DNA of 64,000 nt from Actinoplanes italicus. GTDB lineage: Bacteria > Actinomycetota > Actinomycetes > Mycobacteriales > Micromonosporaceae. Position numbers and translations under genes: made by a program. Location of the stretch: the NCBI RefSeq assembly GCF_003001815.1, contig NZ_PVMZ01000008.1, positions 372,001 to 436,000 on the forward strand, in the 5' to 3' direction. Shown in pieces: positions 9,105 to 16,856 of this stretch; within the stretch, counting starts at the first letter, position 1, and each line of letters begins with the position of its first letter. The notes below the pieces were generated by a model. That model saw only the letters and a program-made list of their open reading frames with translations, made no database searches and was not told where the DNA came from.

Positions 9105-10745
9105 ATGCCGATATCGCGTCGCATTCTGCTGACCTCGGCGGCCGGTGCCGCCACCGTGATTCCGCTGACCGCCGCCGCCACGCCGTACCGCGGCCCGCTG
9201 CGAGCCGACCCGTTCACCCTCGGCGTCGCCTCCGGTGACCCGTCTCCTGACGGCGTAGTGCTCTGGACCCGTCTCGCCGTCGCGCCGCTCGCCGACGACG
9301 GGCTCGGCGGCATGCCGTACCGCACCGTGCCGGTGATCTGGGAACTCGCCGCCGACGAACGTTTCCGCAAGGTCGTTCGCCGCGGTGTCGTGCAGGCTCG
9401 CCCGGACCGGGGGCACAGCGTGCACGTCGAACTCGACGGCCTGGCACCGGGCCGGGAGTTCTTCTACCGGTTCCGCACCGAGCGGTACGTCTCGCCGGTG
9501 GGCCGCACCCGCACCGCGCCACCGCGATGGGCCCGTGATCTCACCCTGGCCATGTCGTTCGTCTCCTGCTCCCAGTACGAGCACGGATACTTCACCGCGT
9601 ACCGCCGGCTGGCCGAGGACGAACCGGACCTGATCCTGCACCTGGGCGACTACCAGTACGAATACGCGCCGGACACCTACAACATCCCGGGTGGCAACCC
9701 GCGCGACCACCAGGGCCCCGAGACCGTGACGCTGGCGAATTACCGGCAGCGGCACGCCCAGTACAAGACCGACCCGGACCTGCAGGCCGCCCACGCGGCC
9801 GCGCCCTGGGCGGTGGTGTGGGACGACCACGAGACCGAGAACAACTGGGCCGACGAGGTGCCCGAGCAGGCCGATCCGAACTTCCTGGTCCGCCGTGCCG
9901 CCGCGTTCCAGGCGTACTACGAGAACATGCCGTTGCGGCGCACCTCGATCCCGCGCGGCATCGACATGCAGCTGTACCGGCGGCTGCACTGGGGCAGGCT
10001 CGCCACGTTCCACATGCTCGACACCCGGCAGTACCGCGACGACCAGGGTTGCGGCGACGGTTACAAGGACTGTCCGGCCGCGTCCGACCCGGCCCGCAGC
10101 ATCACGGGCGCCGAGCAGGAGGCGTGGCTGCTCGACGGTTTCCGCCGTTCGACCGCCCGCTGGGACATCCTCGGCCAGCAGGTCTTCTTCGGGCAGCGGG
10201 ACAACAACTCCGGTCCGCAGAAGGTGCTCAGCATGGACTCGTGGGACGGGTACCAGGGGTCGCGGGACCGGATCACCCGTGGCTGGGTGGACGCCGGGGT
10301 CCGCAACCCGGTCGTGCTCACCGGCGACGTGCACGCGCACTGGGCCGACGAGCTGAAGCTGGACTGGAACGACCCGGCCTCGCGGACCGTCGGCACGGAG
10401 CTGGTCTGCTCGTCGATCACCTCGGGTGGTGACGGCGCCGACGTGGCGAGCGGCAACCACAGCTGGGCGGCCTGGAACCCGCACCTGCGCTTTTACAACA
10501 ACCAGCGCGGTTACGTCCGGACACGGATCACCGGGGAGGCGCTGACCGCCGACTTCGTGGTGCTGCCGTACGTGACGACCGCCGGGGCGCCGGCGCACAC
10601 CCGGGCCTCGTTCGTGATCGAGGACCGGGTGCCGGGCCTGCACCAGGTCGCCGACACTCCCACGCCCTCTCCGGCGCTGCGGTCGTCGGCCGCGCCGGCT
10701 GATCTCGGTGCGGAGACCGTCCGGCAGGAGACCGAGCGGCCCTGA
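9105..10745 (+). CDS. phoD: secreted PhoD-type alkaline phosphatase/phosphodiesterase
   Basis: A 546-residue phosphatase of the PhoD family, usually exported and active on phosphodiesters and monoesters with Ca/Fe cofactors. The N-terminus ISRRILLTSAAGAATVIPLT has the twin-arginine pattern and an Ala-rich hydrophobic core, so export in folded form is likely. A PhoD N-terminal beta domain follows (DPFTLGVASGDPSPDGVVLW). The metallophosphatase domain shows ILHLGDYQYE, VVWDDHETENNW, FGQRDNN and TGDVHAHW. The gene stands alone and converges with a DUF4192 gene eight bases away. Phosphate-starvation control is common for this family, but I found no clear PHO box. Confidence 0.92.
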   Translation: MPISRRILLTSAAGAATVIPLTAAATPYRGPLRADPFTLGVASGDPSPDGVVLWTRLAVAPLADDGLGGMPYRTVPVIWELAADERFRKVVRRGVVQARPDRGHSVHVELDGLAPGREFFYRFRTERYVSPVGRTRTAPPRWARDLTLAMSFVSCSQYEHGYFTAYRRLAEDEPDLILHLGDYQYEYAPDTYNIPGGNPRDHQGPETVTLANYRQRHAQYKTDPDLQAAHAAAPWAVVWDDHETENNWADEVPEQADPNFLVRRAAAFQAYYENMPLRRTSIPRGIDMQLYRRLHWGRLATFHMLDTRQYRDDQGCGDGYKDCPAASDPARSITGAEQEAWLLDGFRRSTARWDILGQQVFFGQRDNNSGPQKVLSMDSWDGYQGSRDRITRGWVDAGVRNPVVLTGDVHAHWADELKLDWNDPASRTVGTELVCSSITSGGDGADVASGNHSWAAWNPHLRFYNNQRGYVRTRITGEALTADFVVLPYVTTAGAPAHTRASFVIEDRVPGLHQVADTPTPSPALRSSAAPADLGAETVRQETERP

Positions 10746-10753
10746 TCCACCGG

Positions 10754-11728
10754 TCATCGCCGCAGTCGCCGCACCAGCTCGGGTGAGATCGCGAACCCGA
10801 TCACCCGGTGCAGCAGGTCGGACAGCTCGTGACCGGGCTCGGCTGCCAGGGCCCGGTCAACGGCCACCCGGGCCAGCGCGCCGCGGCCCAGCATCCAGGC
10901 GGTGTACCCGAGCAGGCAGGCCGGCGCGGGCACGTGGACCGGCTCGACCCGGCGCAGGACCTCGGTCCAGAGCCGGATCCGCCACTCCTGCGGGCCTGCC
11001 CGGTCGACGGCGTAGTCCTCCAGCTTCGGGTCGGCCAGCAGCACACCCAGCCAGGCCGTCTCGTCGTCGGTCAGCGTGCCGCCGGAGCGATACCGCTTCT
11101 CGGCCTCGCGCACGGCGAGACGGCCTTCCCGCCTGAGCCGTTTCGAGTCCACCGACTCGGTCACGAGATCGGCGAATCGGCTGCGTGCCCGGTCGGTGGC
11201 CGCCGTCATCGCCTGCCGAGCCGCACCATCCACCGGCGCCACCAGGGCGATCAGATCGGCGCGGCTGGGCAGGGCCACCTCACCGCGGTAGGTGGCCTCG
11301 GTCGCGATCACGCTGTCCGGGGGCAGGCAGGGCGTGCCCTCGGGCGGGCAGCAGTCGCGCTTGTCGCACGCGTACGACCACCATCGCCCCTCGTGGACCC
11401 GCAGCACGTCGTCGATATGCATGCCGAGTGCCAGCAGGGCCTCAGCCGTCCGCAACACCGCCGGAGTGATCAGGCCGGACGGGCCGTACCCGATGATCAC
11501 GACGGTTTCCGGCGCCTGGCGGTGGATCGTGGCGGCCACGTCGCCGAACTCTGCCCGCGTGGCCGCCTCGCCCAGATCAGGCGGCGGCAGGTCGAAGCAG
11601 GCACCGAAGTCGATCACCTGGTCACGCATGCCGACCACCGTGACGGCGGAGTGCGGGTGGTAACCCAGCAGGAACGGAACGGCGGCGATGAGTTCGGAGA
11701 AGTTCCGGATGGCGAATTCGGCTTTCAT
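10754..11728 (-). CDS. DUF4192-family protein
   Basis: A 324-residue actinobacterial protein of unknown function. The opening MKAEFAIRNFSELIAAVPFLLGYHPHSAVTVV, with its S-L-V/A-x-P-F-L-L-G-Y-x-P pattern, is the family mark. The middle holds a Cys-rich loop, SYACDKRDCCPPEGTPC, which could bind metal. The C-terminal part, PACLLGYTAWMLGRGALARVA...RALAAEP, is typical of DUF4192. The ATG at 11728 is used because upstream residues lack family similarity. The stop codon is eight bases from that of phoD, so the two genes converge tightly. Confidence 0.88.
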   Translation of the reverse strand: MKAEFAIRNFSELIAAVPFLLGYHPHSAVTVVGMRDQVIDFGACFDLPPPDLGEAATRAEFGDVAATIHRQAPETVVIIGYGPSGLITPAVLRTAEALLALGMHIDDVLRVHEGRWWSYACDKRDCCPPEGTPCLPPDSVIATEATYRGEVALPSRADLIALVAPVDGAARQAMTAATDRARSRFADLVTESVDSKRLRREGRLAVREAEKRYRSGGTLTDDETAWLGVLLADPKLEDYAVDRAGPQEWRIRLWTEVLRRVEPVHVPAPACLLGYTAWMLGRGALARVAVDRALAAEPGHELSDLLHRVIGFAISPELVRRLRR

Positions 11729-11840
11729 GCCGGGCAGCGTGACCGGCCCGCGATCCTCGCCGCGTGCCGTGACCGGAGCCTGTGGACGACACGCCGGGTC
11801 GTCCACAGGACGGGAAAGTGAATCCCCTGGTAGACGAGCT

Positions 11841-12341
11841 CTACGACCGGAACGGCAACTCGTGCAGTTCGAGGCCGTGGTGCCAGGGATGGGTATGCCG
11901 CTCCAGATCCATGGTGAGCTCGATGGACGAGACCACGTCATACCCGGCGGCGTGCAGGCTGCGGATCGCCTCGATGTTGCGCGACTCCGGCGAGATGGTC
12001 AGCGCGGACATGTTGCGGCGCTTGGCCTCGGCCGCGACGTGCTGAAGCAGCTTGCGCCCGACGCCCTTGTGCCGGTGCGTGATGGTCACGACGACCGGGT
12101 CGACCTCTCCGGCCCGCCCGCGCATGATCAGCCCGACCATCCCGATCACCCCGTCGTCGGCATGGTCGGCGACCCACAGTCCGGACAGGTCGAGACGGGT
12201 GAGGTACTCCTCGAAGCCCGCGCCGCCGTCGTCCCTGTGCTCGCCGTACATCTCGTTGTGCTGACGGGTGAGTTCCGTCCACAACCGCCGGCTCGCGGAG
12301 TGATCACTCGGCCGGTACGAGCGCACTACGACAGGGGTCAT
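11841..12341 (-). CDS. GNAT-family N-acetyltransferase
   Basis: A 166-residue acetyl-CoA-dependent acyltransferase. Motif A with the pyrophosphate-binding loop is visible as VVTITHRHKGVGRKLLQHVAAEAKRRN, and motif B as RSLHAAGYDVVSS. The substrate is not predictable. The ATG at 12341 starts MTPVVVRSYRPSDHSASRRLW, a usual GNAT opening. It is divergent from the fructosamine kinase gene. Confidence 0.87.
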   Translation of the reverse strand: MTPVVVRSYRPSDHSASRRLWTELTRQHNEMYGEHRDDGGAGFEEYLTRLDLSGLWVADHADDGVIGMVGLIMRGRAGEVDPVVVTITHRHKGVGRKLLQHVAAEAKRRNMSALTISPESRNIEAIRSLHAAGYDVVSSIELTMDLERHTHPWHHGLELHELPFRS

Positions 12342-12397
12342 ATCGCCATCTTGCCTCGGAATGGAGACGTACGTCACGGGAAGCGCAAGATAACCGG

Positions 12398-13282
12398 GTG
12401 GACATGGCGTACCTGCGCACGCACCCCCAGCATCTCCCGACATTCCTGACACATCAGCGGATTCGCGAGACTCCGGTGCACTCCGGAGTCTGTTCGGCGA
12501 GCCGGCTGACCCTCGACGACGGCTCCTCGATCTTCGCGAAGAGCTGGCCCTCCGGACCGGCTCCGGACGGGATGTTCGCCGCCGAAGCGGCCGGACTGAA
12601 CTGGCTGCGTGAGGCCGGGGCCGTTCCGGTGCCCGAGGTTCTGGTCGCGCTCCCGGAACTGCTCGCCATGGAGTGGGTGGAACCGGGCGAACCCTCCCCT
12701 CGGGCCGCCGAGGAATTCGGGCGCGGCCTGGCTCGGCTGCATCGGACCGGAGCCGACTCCTTCGGCGGCACACGACCCGGCCACATCGGCCCGCTACCGC
12801 TCGACAACACGCCCGGCGACTCCTGGAACTCCTGGTTCGCGGAACGGCGCCTTCTTCCGTACCTCAAGACCTCCGTTGATCGTGGCGCCCTCGAGGCGTC
12901 CGACATCGCATCGATCGAGAAGATCATCCAAACCATTCATCGGTACGGTGGAAGCGAACCGCCCGCACGCATCCACGGCGACCTGTGGCCGGGGAATGTG
13001 CTGTGGGCCGCCGACGGCCGTGCCTGGCTGGTCGATCCGGCGGCGCACGGTGGCCATCGGGAGACCGATCTGGCGACGCTCGCGCTGTTCGGCGGCGTGC
13101 CGCACCTGGACACGGTCCTCGCCGCCTATCAGGAGCAGTGGCCCCTGACCGACGGCTGGCGGGAGCGAGTGCCGCTGCACAAGCTGCACCTGTTACTGGT
13201 CCACACCGCTGCCTTCGGCGGGATGTACCGATCCGGGGTACGTGACGCGATCGCCACGTTGTCCACAGGTCGATATGCCTAG
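12398..13282 (+). CDS. fructosamine/ketosamine-3-kinase family protein
   Basis: A 294-residue member of the fructosamine kinase family, which phosphorylates sugar adducts on amines so that glycated products fall apart. The kinase-like fold shows the Lys region SSIFAKSW, the catalytic loop ARIHGDLWPGNVLW and the metal-binding AWLVDPAAHGGHRETDLATL. This last segment, with (I/L)DPA.YGHRE-like form, is specific to the family. The GTG at 12398 is used; the ATG two codons on is nearly equivalent. It overlaps the longest possible moaA frame, but the probable moaA start lies beyond it. It could act in damage repair or in metabolism of a small amino sugar. Confidence 0.82.
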   Translation: MDMAYLRTHPQHLPTFLTHQRIRETPVHSGVCSASRLTLDDGSSIFAKSWPSGPAPDGMFAAEAAGLNWLREAGAVPVPEVLVALPELLAMEWVEPGEPSPRAAEEFGRGLARLHRTGADSFGGTRPGHIGPLPLDNTPGDSWNSWFAERRLLPYLKTSVDRGALEASDIASIEKIIQTIHRYGGSEPPARIHGDLWPGNVLWAADGRAWLVDPAAHGGHRETDLATLALFGGVPHLDTVLAAYQEQWPLTDGWRERVPLHKLHLLLVHTAAFGGMYRSGVRDAIATLSTGRYA

Positions 13283-13361
13283 AGGCAGTGAGCGTGACGA
13301 GCGGCTAGATTCGATCTGTGCGCATCTCCCGGAGATCAGCCGAGCCGCCGAGGCGGCGCGC

Positions 13362-14369
13362 GTGACCGTGCTCGCCGACCGATTCGGTCGCATCGCCACC
13401 GATCTCCGTGTCTCCCTCACGGACCGGTGCAATCTGCGCTGCACGTATTGCATGCCGGCCGAGGGCCTGGCGTGGATGCCGCAGCCTCAGCAACTCACCG
13501 ATGACGAGGTGAAACGGCTCGTCCGGCTCGCGGTGGAGCACCTCGGTGTCACCGAGGTGCGGTTCACCGGCGGCGAGCCGCTGATCCGGCGGGGCCTGGT
13601 GAGCATCATCACCGAGGCCGCCCGCCTGGAGCCACGCCCGAAACTGTCGGTCACCACCAACGGCATCGGCCTCGACCGGATCGCGGTGCCGCTGCGTGAG
13701 GCCGGCCTCGACCGTGTGAACGTGTCGCTCGACACGCTCGACCCGGTCCGGTTCCACACGCTCACCCTGCGCGACCGGCATTCCGACGTGCTGGCCGGCC
13801 TACGGGCCGCGGCCGCCGCCGGTCTCACCCCCGTGAAGATCAATACGGTCCTGATGCGCGGGGTCAACGACGACGAGGCGCCGGCGCTCCTGCGGTTCGC
13901 GCTGGAGCACGGTTACCAGCTCCGGTTCATCGAGCAGATGCCGCTCGACGCCCAGCACCAGTGGGATCGCCACGAGATGGTCACGGCCGAGGAGATCCTG
14001 GCCGCGCTGGAGCCGTTCGGCCTGGAGCCGGACAATGTTTCACGTGGAACAGCGCCGGCCGAGACCTGGCTGGTCCCCGGCCATGTCGACGCCGCCGGCG
14101 AGCCGGCCCGGGTGGGCGTCATCGCGAGTGTGACCCGACCGTTCTGCGGCGACTGCGACCGAACCCGGCTCACCGCCGACGGCCAGGTGCGCAACTGCCT
14201 CTTCGCGACCGAGGAGAGCGACCTGCGCAAACTGCTCCGCGGTGGCGCATCCGACGCGGAGATCGCCGAGGCGTGGCGGGTCGCCATGTGGGGCAAGCGG
14301 GCAGGTCACGGCATCGACGACCCCAAGTTCCTTCAGCCCGTACGCCCCATGTCCGCGATCGGAGGCTGA
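13362..14369 (+). CDS. moaA: GTP 3',8-cyclase MoaA (molybdenum cofactor)
   Basis: A radical SAM enzyme that starts molybdenum cofactor synthesis by cyclising GTP. The N-terminal cluster motif is CNLRCTYC in SLTDRCNLRCTYCMPAEGL, followed by the SAM-binding VRFTGGEPLIRRGL. The C-terminal cluster for GTP binding is CGDCDRTRLTADGQVRNCLF. The protein ends in Gly-Gly, as active MoaA does. The GTG at 13362 gives 335 residues, the usual length; an ATG at 13275 is also in frame and would add 29 residues overlapping the kinase gene. The moaD gene follows after three bases. Confidence 0.95.
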   Translation: MTVLADRFGRIATDLRVSLTDRCNLRCTYCMPAEGLAWMPQPQQLTDDEVKRLVRLAVEHLGVTEVRFTGGEPLIRRGLVSIITEAARLEPRPKLSVTTNGIGLDRIAVPLREAGLDRVNVSLDTLDPVRFHTLTLRDRHSDVLAGLRAAAAAGLTPVKINTVLMRGVNDDEAPALLRFALEHGYQLRFIEQMPLDAQHQWDRHEMVTAEEILAALEPFGLEPDNVSRGTAPAETWLVPGHVDAAGEPARVGVIASVTRPFCGDCDRTRLTADGQVRNCLFATEESDLRKLLRGGASDAEIAEAWRVAMWGKRAGHGIDDPKFLQPVRPMSAIGG

Positions 14370-14372
14370 TCC

Positions 14373-14615
14373 GTGCTCACGGTGCGCTACTTCGCAGGTG
14401 CCCGCGCGGCCGCCGGCGGCACGTCCAGCGAGGAGATCGACGCCGCCACGCTGGACGGTCTGATCCAGGTGCTGACCGACCGGCACGGCGAGCGGCTGGC
14501 CGTCGTCCTGAAAGCGGCCAGCTTCCTGGTCGACGGCCTGACCTGCCACGACCGGTCGGCGGCTCTGGCGGACGGTGTGACCGTCGACATCCTGCCGCCC
14601 TTCGCCGGGGGCTGA
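14373..14615 (+). CDS. moaD: MoaD/ThiS-family sulfur carrier (molybdopterin synthase small subunit)
   Basis: An 80-residue ubiquitin-fold sulfur carrier. It begins with a GTG (MLTVRYFAGARAAAGG) and ends DILPPFAGG. The C-terminal Gly-Gly is thiocarboxylated and passed to MoaE during molybdopterin synthesis. It lies three bases after moaA, so they form one operon. Its partner MoaE is encoded 12 kb away at 26.3 kb. Confidence 0.93.
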   Translation: MLTVRYFAGARAAAGGTSSEEIDAATLDGLIQVLTDRHGERLAVVLKAASFLVDGLTCHDRSAALADGVTVDILPPFAGG

Positions 14616-14654
14616 GCGCCGGTTTTGTCGTACCCCTGCGGCAGCATCTCCGGC

Positions 14655-15215
14655 ATGCAGGTTCATGTCGCGAGTCGCCGCAGGAAACCGGAGTCGGTCC
14701 GGGCCGCATTTCCGGATGCCACCGTCATCGACGTGACCTCGCGTGGCCCCGAGCCATGGGTGCGGTTCAGCCCGTTCTTTCCGCACGGTGGCATCCCGGT
14801 GCCGTTGACCCCCGGTGTCGTCGCCGCATCGGTCGAGGGGATCTGGCAGGCACTGAAGGTGTTCGAGCAGACCGACGTCGACCCGGCGAAACTGGCGGTG
14901 ACCTCGATGACCGGGCTCAAACGCACGGTCCGCCGGCTCGGCCCGGTCCGCGGTCATCGGGCCGGTCTGCACGGCGAGACGCTGCTCGACTATCCGACCG
15001 CCCGGCACACGATCTACCTGCCGGCCTACCGGTGGGTGCTGGAGCACCGGCTGGCCGACGAGGTCGGCCGCCTCCGCGCCCTGGCCGGCCGCGGCGTGGT
15101 CCTGCTCGACTACACGACCAACGGCGATCCGGCGGACACGTCGAGCCCGCTGTCGCATGCCGCCCTGCTGGCCCGTCACCTCAGGGGTGACTGGCCCGCC
15201 GACTCCCCGTCGTGA
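14655..15215 (+). CDS. conserved actinobacterial protein (DUF6939-like)
   Basis: A 186-residue cytoplasmic protein: MQVHVASRRRKPESVRAAFP, VIDVTSRGPEPWVRFSPFFPHGGIPVP, SVEGIWQALKVFE, then TIYLPAYRWVLEH and a final VVLLDYTTNGDP. The pattern resembles a conserved actinobacterial family that I recall as DUF6939, with no known function. The RGPEPW...SPF.PHGGIPVP and VEGIWQ segments look like a ligand-binding site. The ATG at 14655 is used; a TTG at 14625 is also possible. The TGA stop codon lies in the first unit of the tandem repeat that follows. Confidence 0.62.
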   Translation: MQVHVASRRRKPESVRAAFPDATVIDVTSRGPEPWVRFSPFFPHGGIPVPLTPGVVAASVEGIWQALKVFEQTDVDPAKLAVTSMTGLKRTVRRLGPVRGHRAGLHGETLLDYPTARHTIYLPAYRWVLEHRLADEVGRLRALAGRGVVLLDYTTNGDPADTSSPLSHAALLARHLRGDWPADSPS

Positions 15216-15389
15216 CCCGCCATGTTCTCGGCGGCCGGTCCGCCGCGCCGCTGCCGTGACCCGCCACCTTCTCGGCGGCCGGTCCACCGAGCCGCTGCCG
15301 TGATCCGCCAGCGGCCCGGCAGACTGACCTGCCGAACGGCTGTTGTGACCCGCCACCTTCTCGGCGGCCGGTCCGCTGAGTCGCTGTCA
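15212..15389. repeat. tandem repeat, four units of 44-45 bp
   Basis: Units start at 15212, 15256, 15300 and 15345 and have lengths 44, 44, 45 and 45. Each begins GTGACCCGCCA-like; units 1, 2 and 4 continue with a conserved TTCTCGGCGGCCGGTCC core, while unit 3 is diverged. Inside a unit, CCGCC and GGCGG can pair as a short hairpin. The first unit contains the stop codon of the preceding gene. No spacers are present, so it is not a CRISPR array. Confidence 0.85.
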
Positions 15390-15418
15390 TGACGCGGCGT
15401 CGTGGGGGTCCGGAGATC

Positions 15419-16228
15419 TCAGGCGTCCCGGCCCTGCCAGGTCGTTATGCAGACCTCATTGCCCTCACTGTCGGCCAGGACCCGGAAGGACGGTGCCCGT
15501 TCTTCGGAGACAAGCCGGCCGCCGGCGGCGAGCGCCGCGGCCAGACGCCCCGGCACCTCGTCGTGCGGGACGCTGATGTCGAAATGGACGCGGTTACGCT
15601 GCGGCCGAGGCTCCGACATCCGCTGGAACCAGACGGCCGGTCCCTGACGCAGAGGGTCGATCAGCCGGTCCTCGGGTCCGTGCTTACCGGGCTCATCGGT
15701 GTATCCGAGCACCGCCTTCCAGAACGGCCGCACCGAGGCGATATCCAGGGCGTCGATCGCGATCTCCCACTCCTGCACCGATCGCGCGATCAGCTCGGTT
15801 CCCGGCGTCGTCTCCTGGCCGAAATCGGGTCCCGACGTCGCCGCCCGGCCAAGACCGGGTCCCGACGTAGCCGCCCGGCCGAGACCGGGTCCCGGCGTCG
15901 CCGCCCGCCCGAGACCGGGTCCCGGCGTCGTTTCCCTTCCGACGGCTTGGAGTGCGGCGGTGATCGAGTGGGCCAGTTCTGCATCGCGGGCAGTTACACC
16001 GCCGAAGGCTTGCGGCCTGAGGGTGAGGCTGACCAGTTTCGGACGCAGGTCCAGACGCAGATGCTCGTCGGCATCGGCACCACAAGCCTCGACCGCCCAG
16101 GCGGCAACCGCGGCGGCCTCCGCGAGCGAACCCACCGCCACGAACGTCCGCAACGTCCCGAGCACGAAACGCCAGCCCTGTTCACCGACCGCCTCAGAAG
16201 CCGCGGTCCGGCTCAGAAACCGCTCCAT
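15419..16228 (-). CDS. pterin-carbinolamine-dehydratase-like domain fused to a VOC (glyoxalase-like) domain
   Basis: A 269-residue two-domain protein. Residues 1-100 resemble pterin-4a-carbinolamine dehydratase (EQGWRFVLGTLRTFVAVGS, DLRPKLVSLTLRPQAFGGVTARD), but the usual catalytic His pair region reads GADADEHLRLDL, so activity is uncertain. The C-terminal half is a VOC domain (QEWEIAIDALDIASVRPFWKAVLGY, VHFDISVPHDEVPGRLAAALAAGG, DSEGNEVCITTW). A Pro/Gly linker between them, encoded at about 15800-15935, is built of 10-residue repeats of the ATSGPGLGRA type from 30-bp DNA repeats. The substrate is unknown. Confidence 0.75.
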   Translation of the reverse strand: MERFLSRTAASEAVGEQGWRFVLGTLRTFVAVGSLAEAAAVAAWAVEACGADADEHLRLDLRPKLVSLTLRPQAFGGVTARDAELAHSITAALQAVGRETTPGPGLGRAATPGPGLGRAATSGPGLGRAATSGPDFGQETTPGTELIARSVQEWEIAIDALDIASVRPFWKAVLGYTDEPGKHGPEDRLIDPLRQGPAVWFQRMSEPRPQRNRVHFDISVPHDEVPGRLAAALAAGGRLVSEERAPSFRVLADSEGNEVCITTWQGRDA

Positions 16229-16380
16229 CCCGCCAGGCTGCCAGATCGCCCGTCAGCCTGCCGCCCCGGTGACGCGGCCGCCCCGCGATGGGAAATCACC
16301 CCGGCAGGTGCCACGCCGACCGACCGCCATTCCAGCGGACCAGCCAGCACACCGCCGCGTCGGCCACCTCACTGGTTGGC

Positions 16381-16675
16381 TGCGTGGTGACCTGCGCCCA
16401 CCGGCACGCCACGGATCACCACACGGGCGGAACAACACCAAGGTGTGGTGATCTACGCCCACCGGAGCACCACAACTCACCACACGCGTGGCACCAGCAC
16501 CGCTACGCGGCGACCTACGCCCACCCGAGCACCACAGCTCACCACACGTGTTGGCCACCAATGCCCCTATGCGGGGCCTACGCCCACCGACGCACCACAG
16601 GCGTGGCACCAGCACCGCTACGCGGCGGCGTACGCCCACCGGAGCACCGCAACTCACCACGCGTTGGGGGGCGGC
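16381..16675. repeat. tandem array of about 50-63 bp units carrying GTGGTGA/TCACCAC palindromes
   Basis: Five degenerate units share the core CTACGCCCACCGGAGCACCA; in the first the core begins TGCGCCCACCGG. Several units pair GTGTGGTGA-like and TCACCACAC-like arms across about 30 bases. Two units also share GCGTGGCACCAGCACCGCTA. The lengths differ between units and the frame is not kept, so this is not coding. The stretch 16229-16856 contains this array and no gene I can support. The core recalls the palindromes at 3.95-4.06 kb. Confidence 0.75.
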
Positions 16676-16856
16676 GAGGTTGGTAGGGCGCGGGAAGCAG
16701 TCCGATCGTGCGGCGGCGCGGCGGAGGCACAGGGATGCTGAGACGGCGCTGAGGAGGAGGTGGGCCGTCTGCGGTGGCGGGTTCGGGCGGTCGGGGACAC
16801 TTGGTCAGGCAGGGTGAGGGCTCGCCCACGGGAGTGAACGGCTGGGGAGGGTTCGT

